Assembly (NCBI GenBank): GCA_964511535.1
Contig: CAZEFW010000188.1
Coordinates: forward strand, 1-16,159
Origin: CAZCFB01 sp964511535
GTDB lineage: Bacteria > Myxococcota_A > Polyangia > GCA-2747355 > CAZCFB01
Direction: 5' to 3'
Length of the DNA: 16,159 nt
This document shows, in pieces, positions 1-6,459 of the stretch. Under the pieces are notes generated by a model. The model was given only the letters and a program-made list of their open reading frames with translations, ran no database searches and was not told the DNA's origin. The position numbers and the translations under genes were made by a program. The stretch's first letter is position 1. Each line of letters starts with the position of its first letter.

Positions 1-131
1 GCTGCCACCGCCAGCACGTACATGAAGATCTGGGTGGTCAGCTTGGTTGGTTTGAGCAGGAACTGCCGCTGGGTGCAACGGCGGCTCAGCAGGTAGGTGC
101 TTCCGGGAAGTATCTGGCGTGGTAGCGACAT
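1..131 (-). CDS. RAYT/Y1-like transposase, N-terminal fragment (cut by window edge)
   Basis: An ATG at 131 opens a frame that stays open for 43 codons to the window edge. It reads MSLPRQILPGSTYLLSRR, then CTQRQFLLKP, then IFMYVLAVA. The pattern of Pro-Arg near the start, PG.TY, an Arg-rich strand, a Q/R-F-LL stretch and an IF.Y.LAVA helix resembles the N-terminus of REP-associated tyrosine transposases (Y1/IS200-like fold). These are single-strand DNA transposases of the HUH class. The HUH motif and catalytic Tyr would lie outside the window, so activity cannot be judged. Two 42-bp direct repeats sit just upstream, which fits the habit of RAYT genes of lying beside repeats, although those repeats could equally be an unrelated insertion-sequence end. 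The family call is from recalled sequence pattern only. Confidence 0.62.
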   Translation of the reverse strand, partial: MSLPRQILPGSTYLLSRRCTQRQFLLKPTKLTTQIFMYVLAVA

Positions 132-294
132 GCTGAGGTTATCGGCAGGCCGCTCAGAATGTTGCGTGAAAATTAACCCCGGTGGGGGATTTCCGGGGGA
201 TTTCGCAGAATGTTGCGTGAAAATTAACCCCGGTGGGGGATTTCCGGTGGGGGATTTCGGTCGGGAGCGGGAGCGGGGAGGACCTGCTGGTTCC
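132..294. other. Intergenic stretch between transposase fragment and pilin operon
   Basis: Apart from the direct repeats described separately, nothing convincing is seen here. There is no T-tract terminator after the stop codon of the last pilin-operon gene at 295, and no clear promoter for the transposase. Confidence 0.5.
155..247. repeat. Two 42-bp direct repeats, 51-bp period
   Basis: The 42 bases at 155-196 recur exactly at 206-247. Each copy contains TGTTGCGTGAAAATTAACCC followed by a CCCC-GGT-GGGG hairpin core and GGATTTCC. Shorter partial copies of GGGGGATTTC follow at about 194-203 and 248-258. The repeats lie between the transposase fragment and the 3' end of the pilin operon. Repeats containing GAAAATT.ACCCC resemble, from memory, the multiply repeated ends of IS21-type elements. 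They could also be REP-like targets of the adjacent RAYT-like transposase. No istA/istB-like gene is in the window. The exact repetition is directly visible; its identity is inference. Confidence 0.75.
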
Positions 295-716
295 CTACGG
301 CTCGCCGGTCTCCTCCCAGGAGATGATCTGGAGTTTCTGGCCGGTGCCTGGTCTAACCCTGGCCTTTATCTCAAGGCGCGCGTCGGCGGCTGCGGGGGAG
401 CGGACCGTGGCGGTGGAGGTGAGCAGCCAGGCCGAATCGGCGGCGCGGGTGGCGGCCACATTCACGCTTGCCACATACTTGCCGACCTTTTCGTTCTTCA
501 ATGCTTGCCCGGCAGGAGCGAGGCCGCGCCGGGCGCGGGCCAGGGCCCGGGTGATGCCGGCCTCGGCCAGGTTTCGCAGCACGGCCTCGCGGTGCAGGTC
601 GGCGGCCAGCCGGTGGTGCACCATGAGCTGGCGCGCGCTGATGGTGCCGATGATGCCGAGGGCCGCGATGACCGCCATCACGATCATCAGGGCGCCTCCC
701 TGCTCAGAGCGCGCGG

Positions 717-720
<4 letters not shown>
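295..720 (-). CDS. PilX/GspK-like minor pilin
   Basis: A 141-residue protein begins MTARSEQGGALMIVMAVIAA. A short basic leader ends in Gly-Gly, followed by Ala-Leu and a long hydrophobic helix (about residues 10-27), as in PilX and GspK minor pilins. These carry a prepilin-like leader but lack the usual Glu at +5, and the Glu is absent here too. The helix continues into an amphipathic stretch rich in Ala/Arg/Leu (about 30-65) and a short C-terminal domain. The large GspK insertion domain is absent at this length, so PilX-like is the safer label. The start is fixed by an ATGA overlap with the preceding gene and by GGGAGG six bases upstream of the ATG. It is the last gene of the operon and is expected to sit at or near the filament tip with the other minor pilins. 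Exact subunit identity is uncertain. Confidence 0.75.
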
Positions 721-1177
<457 letters not shown>

Positions 1178-1181
<4 letters not shown>

Positions 1182-1612
1182 GGTGCACCTCCCGGGGCTG
1201 CCTCGCCGGCCGGCGATGGCGTGCTCCGCATGCCGGCCCAGAGCAGCGTGAGCAGCTCCGCCTCGCGCTTCTGCCCGTTCGGCGTCTGCCACAGCACCCT
1301 GACGCGGACGGTGGCCAGGCCGTCGGCCGACCGGCGGACCATGCGCTCGCCCTTCGCCCCGGGGACCAGCAGCAGCTCGGCGTTGGAGAACGCGCCCGAG
1401 CCGGGCAACAGGTCCATGCTCCGCAGACGCTCCAGCTCCGCTTCCATGGCGCCGGTGGCCCGGATCAAGTAGCTGGCCCTGGCGCCAGCTCGCTGCTGCG
1501 CGGACATGGCCCCGGCGCCCCCGGCCACCATGATGCCGATGATGGCCACGCAGATCATCAGCTCGATGAGGGTGTTGCCACCCTCGCCCCGGCTGCGTGG
1601 TCGCCCCCTCAT
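1178..1612 (-). CDS. GspI/PilV-like minor pilin with Asn at +1
   Basis: A 144-residue protein starts MRGRPRSRGEGGNTLIELM. The prepilin leader ends in Gly12. The mature protein would begin Asn-Thr-Leu-Ile-Glu, so the conserved Glu (residue 17) is at +5, but the usual Phe or Met at +1 is replaced by Asn. A hydrophobic helix with Gly-rich end (about 15-37) precedes an amphipathic helix carrying AMEAELERLRSMDL. A short beta-rich domain ends VRVRVLWQTPNGQKREAELLTLLW, which fits GspI/PilV-type minor pilins. The start at 1612 is chosen over an in-frame ATG at 1738 (inside the ATPase gene) because of the leader and a GGGAGGG motif just upstream. It overlaps both neighbours by ATGA, so translation is probably coupled to the ATPase gene. 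Confidence 0.77.
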
Positions 1613-2874
1613 GGTCCCTCCCCCTGCCGCGGCGATGCCTCGCCAGCGTCCAGCAGCGCCGCCTCGCCGGTGGCCCGCCGGCCCCGGCGCCCCGTGGCCC
1701 CGCACCGGGCGCACCCGCGGCCCTCGCAGGCCGGGCACGGGCGCCCCTTCAGCCGCTGACAGAGCACCGCCCTGAGGGTGCCGCGCAGCAGGTCCCCGTC
1801 CGGGCAGAGGTCCCTCAGCCGCTCCAGCGTCTCCTGGACGCTGCCGGCGTGCACGGTGGACAGCACCAGGTGCCCGCGCAGGCTGGCGCGGATCACCATC
1901 TCGGCGGTCTCCCGGTCCCGGATCTCACCCACCGCCACCACGTCGGCGTCCTGGCGCAGCACCACCCGCAGCAGCGAGGCGTAGGTGTTGCCCCGGGCCT
2001 CGTCCACCTGGGCCTGGGCCACGCCCGGCAGGTCCACCTCCACCGGGTCCTCGATGCTGAAGAAGCGGCTCGCCCTGCCCCGCTGCTGCTGGATCCGGCG
2101 CAGCAACGAAAAGAGGGTGGTGGTCTTGCCGCTGGAGGGTGGGCCGGACACCAGGACCAGCCCGCGCTCCAGGTCCGCCAGCCGCTCCAGCTGTTCCAGG
2201 GTGCCGTCGTCGAAGCCGAGCTGGTCCAGCCTCAGGCTCGCCTTGCGCGGGTCGTGCAGCCGCACCGCGGCAAGCTCGCCGTGCAGCCCGGGAGTGGTGG
2301 TGACCCGGGCGCTGACGGCCCGTCGACCCAGGCGCACCTCCAGCCGCCCCTCCTGGGGCCGATCCGTGCAGTAGGACAGCAGCCCCGCCATCACCTTCAG
2401 GCGGTTGATGAGCAGGCGCGAGACCTCGGGGTCGAGGGTGACCAGCGGCTGGATCAGGCCGTCCACCCGCACCTCCAGCCGCCCGGACTCCGCGTCCGCG
2501 TCGAGGTGCAGGTCGCTGGCTTGCAGTCGGGCCGCGCCCAGCAGGATCAGCTCCCAGACGGCCGACGGCAGCATGGGGCGCCGGTCCAGCACCTGCCGCG
2601 CGCTCCGGGCCAGCGCCCCGACGGTGTCGACGTCCGGCAGCATCCCCGCGGCCGGGTGCAGCGCATGCTCCAGGCCGTCCACCACCTGGCGCGCCTGCTC
2701 GGATGAGGGCACCTTCAGCTCCCGCCGGGTGTCATCCAGCAGCTCCAGGCTCACCACCCGCTGCTGACACCGGGCGTGGCGGATCTCCTCGTACAGGATG
2801 GTGGAACTCTGGGGCATCAGCCAGCGGCCCAGGCGGCCGCGCAGCTCAACGCCTCTGTCGGATAGATGCGTCAT
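1609..2874 (-). CDS. GspE/PilB-family assembly ATPase (short form)
   Basis: A 421-residue hexameric-type ATPase should power filament assembly from the cytoplasmic face of the inner membrane. Residues 1-105 are a short N-terminal domain. ASDLHLDAD...VRVDGL (119-140) is the family's N2-domain signature. Walker A is GPPSSGKTTT (244-253), followed by SIEDPVEVDLPGVAQ (273-287, Asp box). Walker B with GEIRDRETAE is at 312-325, the His box is STVHAGS (339-345), and CQRL is at 372-375. A four-Cys motif CPAC-x4-CARC (380-391) is the GspE/PilB zinc site with the intervening loop collapsed. The C-terminus is short and Pro/Gly-rich. The open frame extends far upstream, but MTHLSDRG at 2874 begins two bases after the preceding stop and gives the normal family start. 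It is the only ATPase in the operon; no PilT-type retraction ATPase is seen, so a secretion-like or non-retracting filament is possible. Confidence 0.9.
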   Translation of the reverse strand: MTHLSDRGVELRGRLGRWLMPQSSTILYEEIRHARCQQRVVSLELLDDTRRELKVPSSEQARQVVDGLEHALHPAAGMLPDVDTVGALARSARQVLDRRPMLPSAVWELILLGAARLQASDLHLDADAESGRLEVRVDGLIQPLVTLDPEVSRLLINRLKVMAGLLSYCTDRPQEGRLEVRLGRRAVSARVTTTPGLHGELAAVRLHDPRKASLRLDQLGFDDGTLEQLERLADLERGLVLVSGPPSSGKTTTLFSLLRRIQQQRGRASRFFSIEDPVEVDLPGVAQAQVDEARGNTYASLLRVVLRQDADVVAVGEIRDRETAEMVIRASLRGHLVLSTVHAGSVQETLERLRDLCPDGDLLRGTLRAVLCQRLKGRPCPACEGRGCARCGATGRRGRRATGEAALLDAGEASPRQGEGP

Positions 2875-2876
2875 GA

Positions 2877-3854
2877 TCAGTACACCGTTCCCATGGTGAT
2901 CACCCCCAGCCAGGCCACCAGCAGCCCGGCGGCCAGCATCAGGGCGCTGGACAGCTTGGCCGCGAAGACCCCGAAGGACCCGTCCACCTCGGCCTCCAGC
3001 ACTCGCGCGACGCCGTGCAGCGCGTGGGGCAGCGAGGAGTGGGACTCGCCGGCCCTGACAGGGCCCGCGCAATATCCAGGCAAGAGCCCCCGGGTGACGA
3101 GCTGCTCGCTCAGGCGAAACCCCTGGCGCACGCCATTGCTCGCCTGGCGCAGGCTCCGCCGGATGGTCCGGTCCCCGTCGATTGCGTCCGCGGTGGTCTC
3201 CAGCGCCTCGGGCAGCCCCACGCCGGCCTCCAGCAAGGCCGCCAGGGATCGGGCGATGCCGGCCTGGGAGGAGAGGACCAGCGGGCCGAGCAGCCGCGCC
3301 CGCCACACCAGGCCGCACCGCCGCCACAGCAGCGAGGCCAGGGCCCCGCACAGCAGGAGCCCTGCCGCGCCGTACGGAGAGAAGAGCGCCAGCAACGCGT
3401 CGCCCCAAGGGTTGAGGGCCGGCTCGATGCCGGCGCTGCGGCGCCACAGCTCGAGCTGCGGCAGGACGAGCCACGCCATGGCCACCGTACCCACCAGGAT
3501 CGCCAGCAGCAGGGCCGCCGGATAGATCAGCAGGCCTTGCAGGCGACGGGTCAGACGCCGCCGCGCGAGCGGCCCTGACGCCAGCGCCGCCATCACCGCG
3601 CCGGCCTGCTCGGTGCGGGCGATCTCCTGCGCCGCCCCGGCGTGGGCCGGGGAGAGCCGCAGGCCGCCCAGAGCGCTGGCGAGGTCCGCGCCCTGCTCGG
3701 TGGAGGCGGCGGCCCGGGCCAGGCGCTGCTCCAGGGCTGCGTCGTCGCAGGTGGCCGCGGCCAGGCGCAGCGCGCGGGTCGCTGGCCACCTGTCGGCCAG
3801 GCAGGCGCCGATCACCTGGCAAGCCTGCAGCTCACGGTCCCTCGTGGCGCTCAT
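2877..3854 (-). CDS. GspF/PilC-like platform protein, third copy
   Basis: A 325-residue inner-membrane protein of GspF/PilC type has two helical cytoplasmic GspF domains and three membrane helices. Domain 1 spans about 8-105, helix 1 is LLIYPAALLLAILVG and onward (108-132), helix 2 is near 160-177, domain 2 spans about 195-295, and helix 3 is ALMLAAGLLVAWLGVI (304-319). The second domain keeps the family pattern SLAALLEAGVGLPEALETTA (203-222), and RAGESHSSLPHALHGVA corresponds to the usual E.G.L...L segment. The length is somewhat below a usual GspF. The start is MSATRDRE at 3854, set by the ATGA overlap; the upstream open frame is read-through in the neighbour. It is the third of three consecutive, strongly diverged GspF-like genes, directly preceding the ATPase. 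It probably anchors the ATPase and rotates or extrudes pilin; which copy contacts what is unknown. Confidence 0.83.
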   Translation of the reverse strand: MSATRDRELQACQVIGACLADRWPATRALRLAAATCDDAALEQRLARAAASTEQGADLASALGGLRLSPAHAGAAQEIARTEQAGAVMAALASGPLARRRLTRRLQGLLIYPAALLLAILVGTVAMAWLVLPQLELWRRSAGIEPALNPWGDALLALFSPYGAAGLLLCGALASLLWRRCGLVWRARLLGPLVLSSQAGIARSLAALLEAGVGLPEALETTADAIDGDRTIRRSLRQASNGVRQGFRLSEQLVTRGLLPGYCAGPVRAGESHSSLPHALHGVARVLEAEVDGSFGVFAAKLSSALMLAAGLLVAWLGVITMGTVY

Positions 3855-4849
3855 GGGATCCCCCCCGCCCCGCCGTTGATCACCATCCAGACCTGCAGCG
3901 TCATGGCCCCGACGCAGGCGGCGGCCAGCAGCAGGGCCAGGGCAAAGGTGGCCCGGGTCAGGTTTTTGGCCAGCAGGCTCAGGCGCTGGTGGGCGCTGTC
4001 CGCCACGGTGGACAGCGCCGCGGGCAGGTCCTCTGCAGCGGCGTGGCCAAAGGCGGCCCGCAGTTCCCGCGGCAGCTGCTGTTCCTCCAGGGCCGCCACC
4101 ACCTCCTGGCCGCCCTCCACCCGGGCCGCGGCCCGCTCCAGGCCCCTGCGCATGAGCACGCTCCTGCTGGTGCGGCCGGCCAGGGAGAGGGCCTGCGCCA
4201 GGGGCAGCCTCGCCCCGAGGGTGGCGGCGAGTGAAGCCGCGGCCGACGACAGCGCCCCCCGCTGGAGCCAGGAGCGCAGCAGCGGGACAGAGGCCGCCAG
4301 GCGCTCCGCCGCGCCCCAGATCCTGCTGGGGCCCGCGCCCCTGCGGCGGCTCCATACGAACCAGTGCAGCAGCAGAGAGACCAGGCCGATTATCACCGCC
4401 AGGTAGATGTCGGAGGCAAAGATACCGAGCACCCCGGTGGGCTCCCCCGCGGCGCCGAAGCTGGCCAGGGCCTTGAGCAGGGCCCGAGAGGTGAGGTTCA
4501 GCGCCAGCAGCAGCAGCAGCGGGTAGAGCAGCGACAGGAGCAGCTTGTGGCTCGCCTGCTGCAAGATCCCGAGCAATCGCCTGGCGTGGCCCATGGTCTC
4601 GGCCAGCCGCCCTGACTCCTGGCCAGCGGCGAACAGGGCCTCCACCTCCGGCGTGAACAGGCCGGGCTCGGAGGGCAGCGGCTGGCCCTGCTCCAGGGCG
4701 CCGAGCAGCCGCTTGATGCGCGCCCCCTTCCCCGGGGCCGCCCGAGCCAGCAGCCGCAGGGTCGCCTCGGGGCTGTGACCGCGGGCCAGCAGGTCTGACC
4801 AGGCGGCCTCCAGCGCCGGGCGGGAGACATGCGGCGCGAGGAGCTTCAT
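3851..4849 (-). CDS. GspF/PilC-like platform protein, second copy
   Basis: A 332-residue membrane protein has the GspF layout. An N-terminal helical domain (about 10-100) contains LFTPEVEALFAAGQESGRLAETM (64-86), the clearest GspF signature in the window (E-x-G-x-L). Membrane helices lie at 101-120, about 140-166 and 300-323. The second helical domain (about 178-292) carries LPLAQALSLAG. No nucleotide-binding or metal motif is present. It starts at 4849 in an ATGA overlap with the first copy, and its stop overlaps the third copy in the same way, so the three are translationally chained. Identity to its neighbours looks low by eye, and it shares layout more than sequence. That argues for old duplication with specialisation rather than a recent copy. 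It could form a hetero-oligomeric platform with the other two, which is inference. Confidence 0.83.
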   Translation of the reverse strand: MKLLAPHVSRPALEAAWSDLLARGHSPEATLRLLARAAPGKGARIKRLLGALEQGQPLPSEPGLFTPEVEALFAAGQESGRLAETMGHARRLLGILQQASHKLLLSLLYPLLLLLALNLTSRALLKALASFGAAGEPTGVLGIFASDIYLAVIIGLVSLLLHWFVWSRRRGAGPSRIWGAAERLAASVPLLRSWLQRGALSSAAASLAATLGARLPLAQALSLAGRTSRSVLMRRGLERAAARVEGGQEVVAALEEQQLPRELRAAFGHAAAEDLPAALSTVADSAHQRLSLLAKNLTRATFALALLLAAACVGAMTLQVWMVINGGAGGIP

Positions 4850-5853
4850 GGCAGGCTCACCATGCTCTCGGCCATGACCGTGGTCGCCATGGTCTTGAAC
4901 AGCATGTAGGTCACGCCGACCAGGATGATGACGCAGATGGGTCCCAGCACGGACATCATGCGCTCCACCTCCCGGTGGAGGTCCGTGATGACATCGCTGG
5001 CCGTCTCGGCCAGGGTCGCGGCGTCATCTCCCCGGCGCTCCGCCGCGGCCAGGGCCAGGCCCTCGGTGCCCTTGAGCAAGGAGCCCCGGGTGAGGGTGTC
5101 GTGCACGCCGAGGTCCGCGTCCTCGCCGGGGCGCGCGCGCCGCAGCCTCGCGCGGAACCAGGCGTTGTCCACCGCCGCAGTGGCGCCGCGCAGCGCGAGC
5201 GTGGGGGCCTCACCGCAGCGCAGCCTCAGGGCCAGCGTGGACAGCACCTCGCACGCTGCCAGGTGGCGCAGGATCCGCGCCAGCCCCGGGAAGGCGAACC
5301 AGGTCACCGCGAACCAGCCGGGCCTCGCCCAGCGCAGCAGCGCCAGCCCCACCAGGGCCGCCAGGGCCGCGGACCACAGGGTGTCATGCTGCGACAGCGC
5401 CACCTGCGCCAGCCAGGGCACCGGGGCCTGCAGCTCCATGAAGAACTGCTCGGTGCGGGGCAGCACCACCACCGTGTAGAGGCCAGCCAGGGCGAGCAAC
5501 CCGGCGGCCAGCACCACCGGGTAGGCCAGGGCCCGGCGCAGCAGGCTGCGGATGCGGCCGCGCGCCCTGTAGTGCCGGGCGAGGTACTGAAGCGAGGCCA
5601 CCAGCCGGTCTCCCTCCAGCGGAGCGCCCGCGGGCGCGGGGGGCAGGACGAGGCCCGCGGCGGCGAAGGCCTCGTGCAGCTCGGCGCCCTGCTTCAGCCT
5701 GGCCGACAGCACCGCGAGGGTCCGCTTGATGCCGGGCGCGGTCTCGGCCTGGGCCAGGGCCACGACGCCCTCCCTCAGGGGCACGCCGTTTTCCAGGAAG
5801 TTCGCCAGCTGGGAGAGGCGCTGCCCGAGGCCGGAGAGATCACTCGATTTCAT
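4846..5853 (-). CDS. GspF/PilC-like platform protein, first copy
   Basis: A 335-residue membrane protein with GspF-type organisation. The N-terminal domain starts LSQLANFLENGVPLREGVVALA (13-34), matching the family's lasLLxaGlPLxxal pattern, and runs to about 105. Helix 1 is AYPVVLAAGLLALAGLYTVVV (110-130), helix 2 is around 157-175, and the third helix is SVLGPICVIILVGVTYMLFK (301-320), followed by a short tail. The second domain (about 190-297) is more degenerate than usual, with an acidic/basic insertion ARPGEDADLGVHDT. The start at 5853 lies 14 bases inside the end of the pilin gene. There is no strong ribosome-binding site, so translation is likely coupled to the pilin. It is probably the platform copy closest to the canonical GspF, judged by its N-terminus and third helix. 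Confidence 0.85.
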   Translation of the reverse strand: MKSSDLSGLGQRLSQLANFLENGVPLREGVVALAQAETAPGIKRTLAVLSARLKQGAELHEAFAAAGLVLPPAPAGAPLEGDRLVASLQYLARHYRARGRIRSLLRRALAYPVVLAAGLLALAGLYTVVVLPRTEQFFMELQAPVPWLAQVALSQHDTLWSAALAALVGLALLRWARPGWFAVTWFAFPGLARILRHLAACEVLSTLALRLRCGEAPTLALRGATAAVDNAWFRARLRRARPGEDADLGVHDTLTRGSLLKGTEGLALAAAERRGDDAATLAETASDVITDLHREVERMMSVLGPICVIILVGVTYMLFKTMATTVMAESMVSLP

Positions 5854-6295
5854 TTTCGACGATCTGCCTGCCCTTGTTATCCAGCGTGAAGCTGGAGAAG
5901 GTCCCGTTGCAGTCCAGATCGGCCCGGGCGTGCACCTTGTAGCCCCCGGGCGTGACCTCCACGCTGTACTGATAGTTCAGCAGGCCGTCCGGCTTGAACC
6001 CGAGCCGCTTCCAGGCCTCCATCTCCTCCCACTGCTGCTTGCCGCAGGCCGCAGGCTCCTTGGCCGGCGGGTTCGCGGGGCAGGCCAGGTACTTGCCGTG
6101 GTCCAGCTTGTGGGCCCGCTGCAGCATGGAGATGGTCTCCATGTTGATCTGCACCTCGGACGTCTTCGCCTTGCGGATGTACTTGATGAAGGCCGGCACC
6201 GCCACGCCGGCGAGGATGCCAATGATTGCGATGACGGTCATCAGCTCCAGCAGGGTGAAGCCTCCACACCTGGATCGACGGTTCAACAAGCCCAT
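5840..6295 (-). CDS. Type IV pilin / GspG-like major pilin
   Basis: A 151-residue prepilin begins MGLLNRRSRCGGFTLLELM. The leader is 12 residues with cleavage after Gly12, Phe at +1 and Glu17 at +5, followed by the hydrophobic helix TVIAIIGILAGVAVPAFIKY (20-39) and the amphipathic continuation IRKAKTSEVQINMETISMLQ. The FIKYIR.AKTSE segment is common in pilins of deltaproteobacterial type. The C-terminal domain has Cys72 and Cys84 flanking a Pro-rich loop and a lone Cys (about 129) in DLDCNGTFSSF. GGAGG lies five bases upstream of the ATG. It is the first gene of the operon, directly behind a promoter candidate, as expected for the subunit needed in greatest amount. It should be processed by a PilD/GspO peptidase encoded elsewhere. 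Whether the fibre is a surface pilus or a periplasmic pseudopilus is not decidable here. Confidence 0.88.
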   Translation of the reverse strand: MGLLNRRSRCGGFTLLELMTVIAIIGILAGVAVPAFIKYIRKAKTSEVQINMETISMLQRAHKLDHGKYLACPANPPAKEPAACGKQQWEEMEAWKRLGFKPDGLLNYQYSVEVTPGGYKVHARADLDCNGTFSSFTLDNKGRQIVENEIE

Positions 6296-6300
6296 GGAGC

Positions 6301-6305
6301 CCTCC
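6301..6305 (-). promoter_or_regulatory. Ribosome-binding site of the pilin gene
   Basis: GGAGG on the minus strand lies five bases before the ATG at 6295. It is the strongest such site in the leader and fixes the start of the pilin gene. Confidence 0.6.
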
Positions 6306-6344
6306 AGCGCCAGCGCCGCGCGTCATGATGTTGATATGGGAGCC

Positions 6345-6373
6345 AGTATATGGAGGCGTGCGGGGGGCAGCAA
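6345..6373 (-). promoter_or_regulatory. Sigma70-type promoter candidate for the pilin operon
   Basis: Reading the minus strand, TTGCTG (6368-6373) and TATACT (6345-6350) are separated by exactly 17 bases. The -10 matches the consensus at five of six positions; the -35 keeps only TTG. Transcription would start near 6338, giving a leader of about 43 bases before the pilin ATG. No sigma54 -24/-12 pair was seen, although pilin promoters often have one. Confidence 0.5.
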
Positions 6374-6402
6374 AAAACGGGCAGGTAAGGCCAAGGGCTA
6401 GC

Positions 6403-6418
6403 GGGCGTGCAAGCGCCC
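6403..6418 (-). terminator. Hairpin in the 3' region of the lipoprotein gene, possible terminator
   Basis: GGGCG and CGCCC form a five-pair stem with a six-base loop, about 42 bases beyond the stop of the minus-strand lipoprotein gene. No T-tract follows directly; a run of six T occurs only about 25 bases later, overlapping the pilin promoter candidate. Intrinsic termination is therefore doubtful. Confidence 0.25.
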
Positions 6419-6459
6419 TGGAGCGGCGCGGCGTCGCATGTGATGGAGCTGCGCGGTCC

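Noticed and set aside
1597..2706. Plus-strand open frame of 369 codons opposite the ATPase
   Set aside because: The minus strand carries clear Walker A, Walker B and His-box motifs here; the plus frame is His/Gln/Pro-rich with no domain.
2877..4355. Extended start of the third GspF-like gene
   Set aside because: The extra 167 residues read through the second GspF gene and are Gly/Pro/Arg-rich; the ATGA-coupled start at 3854 gives the family's normal length.
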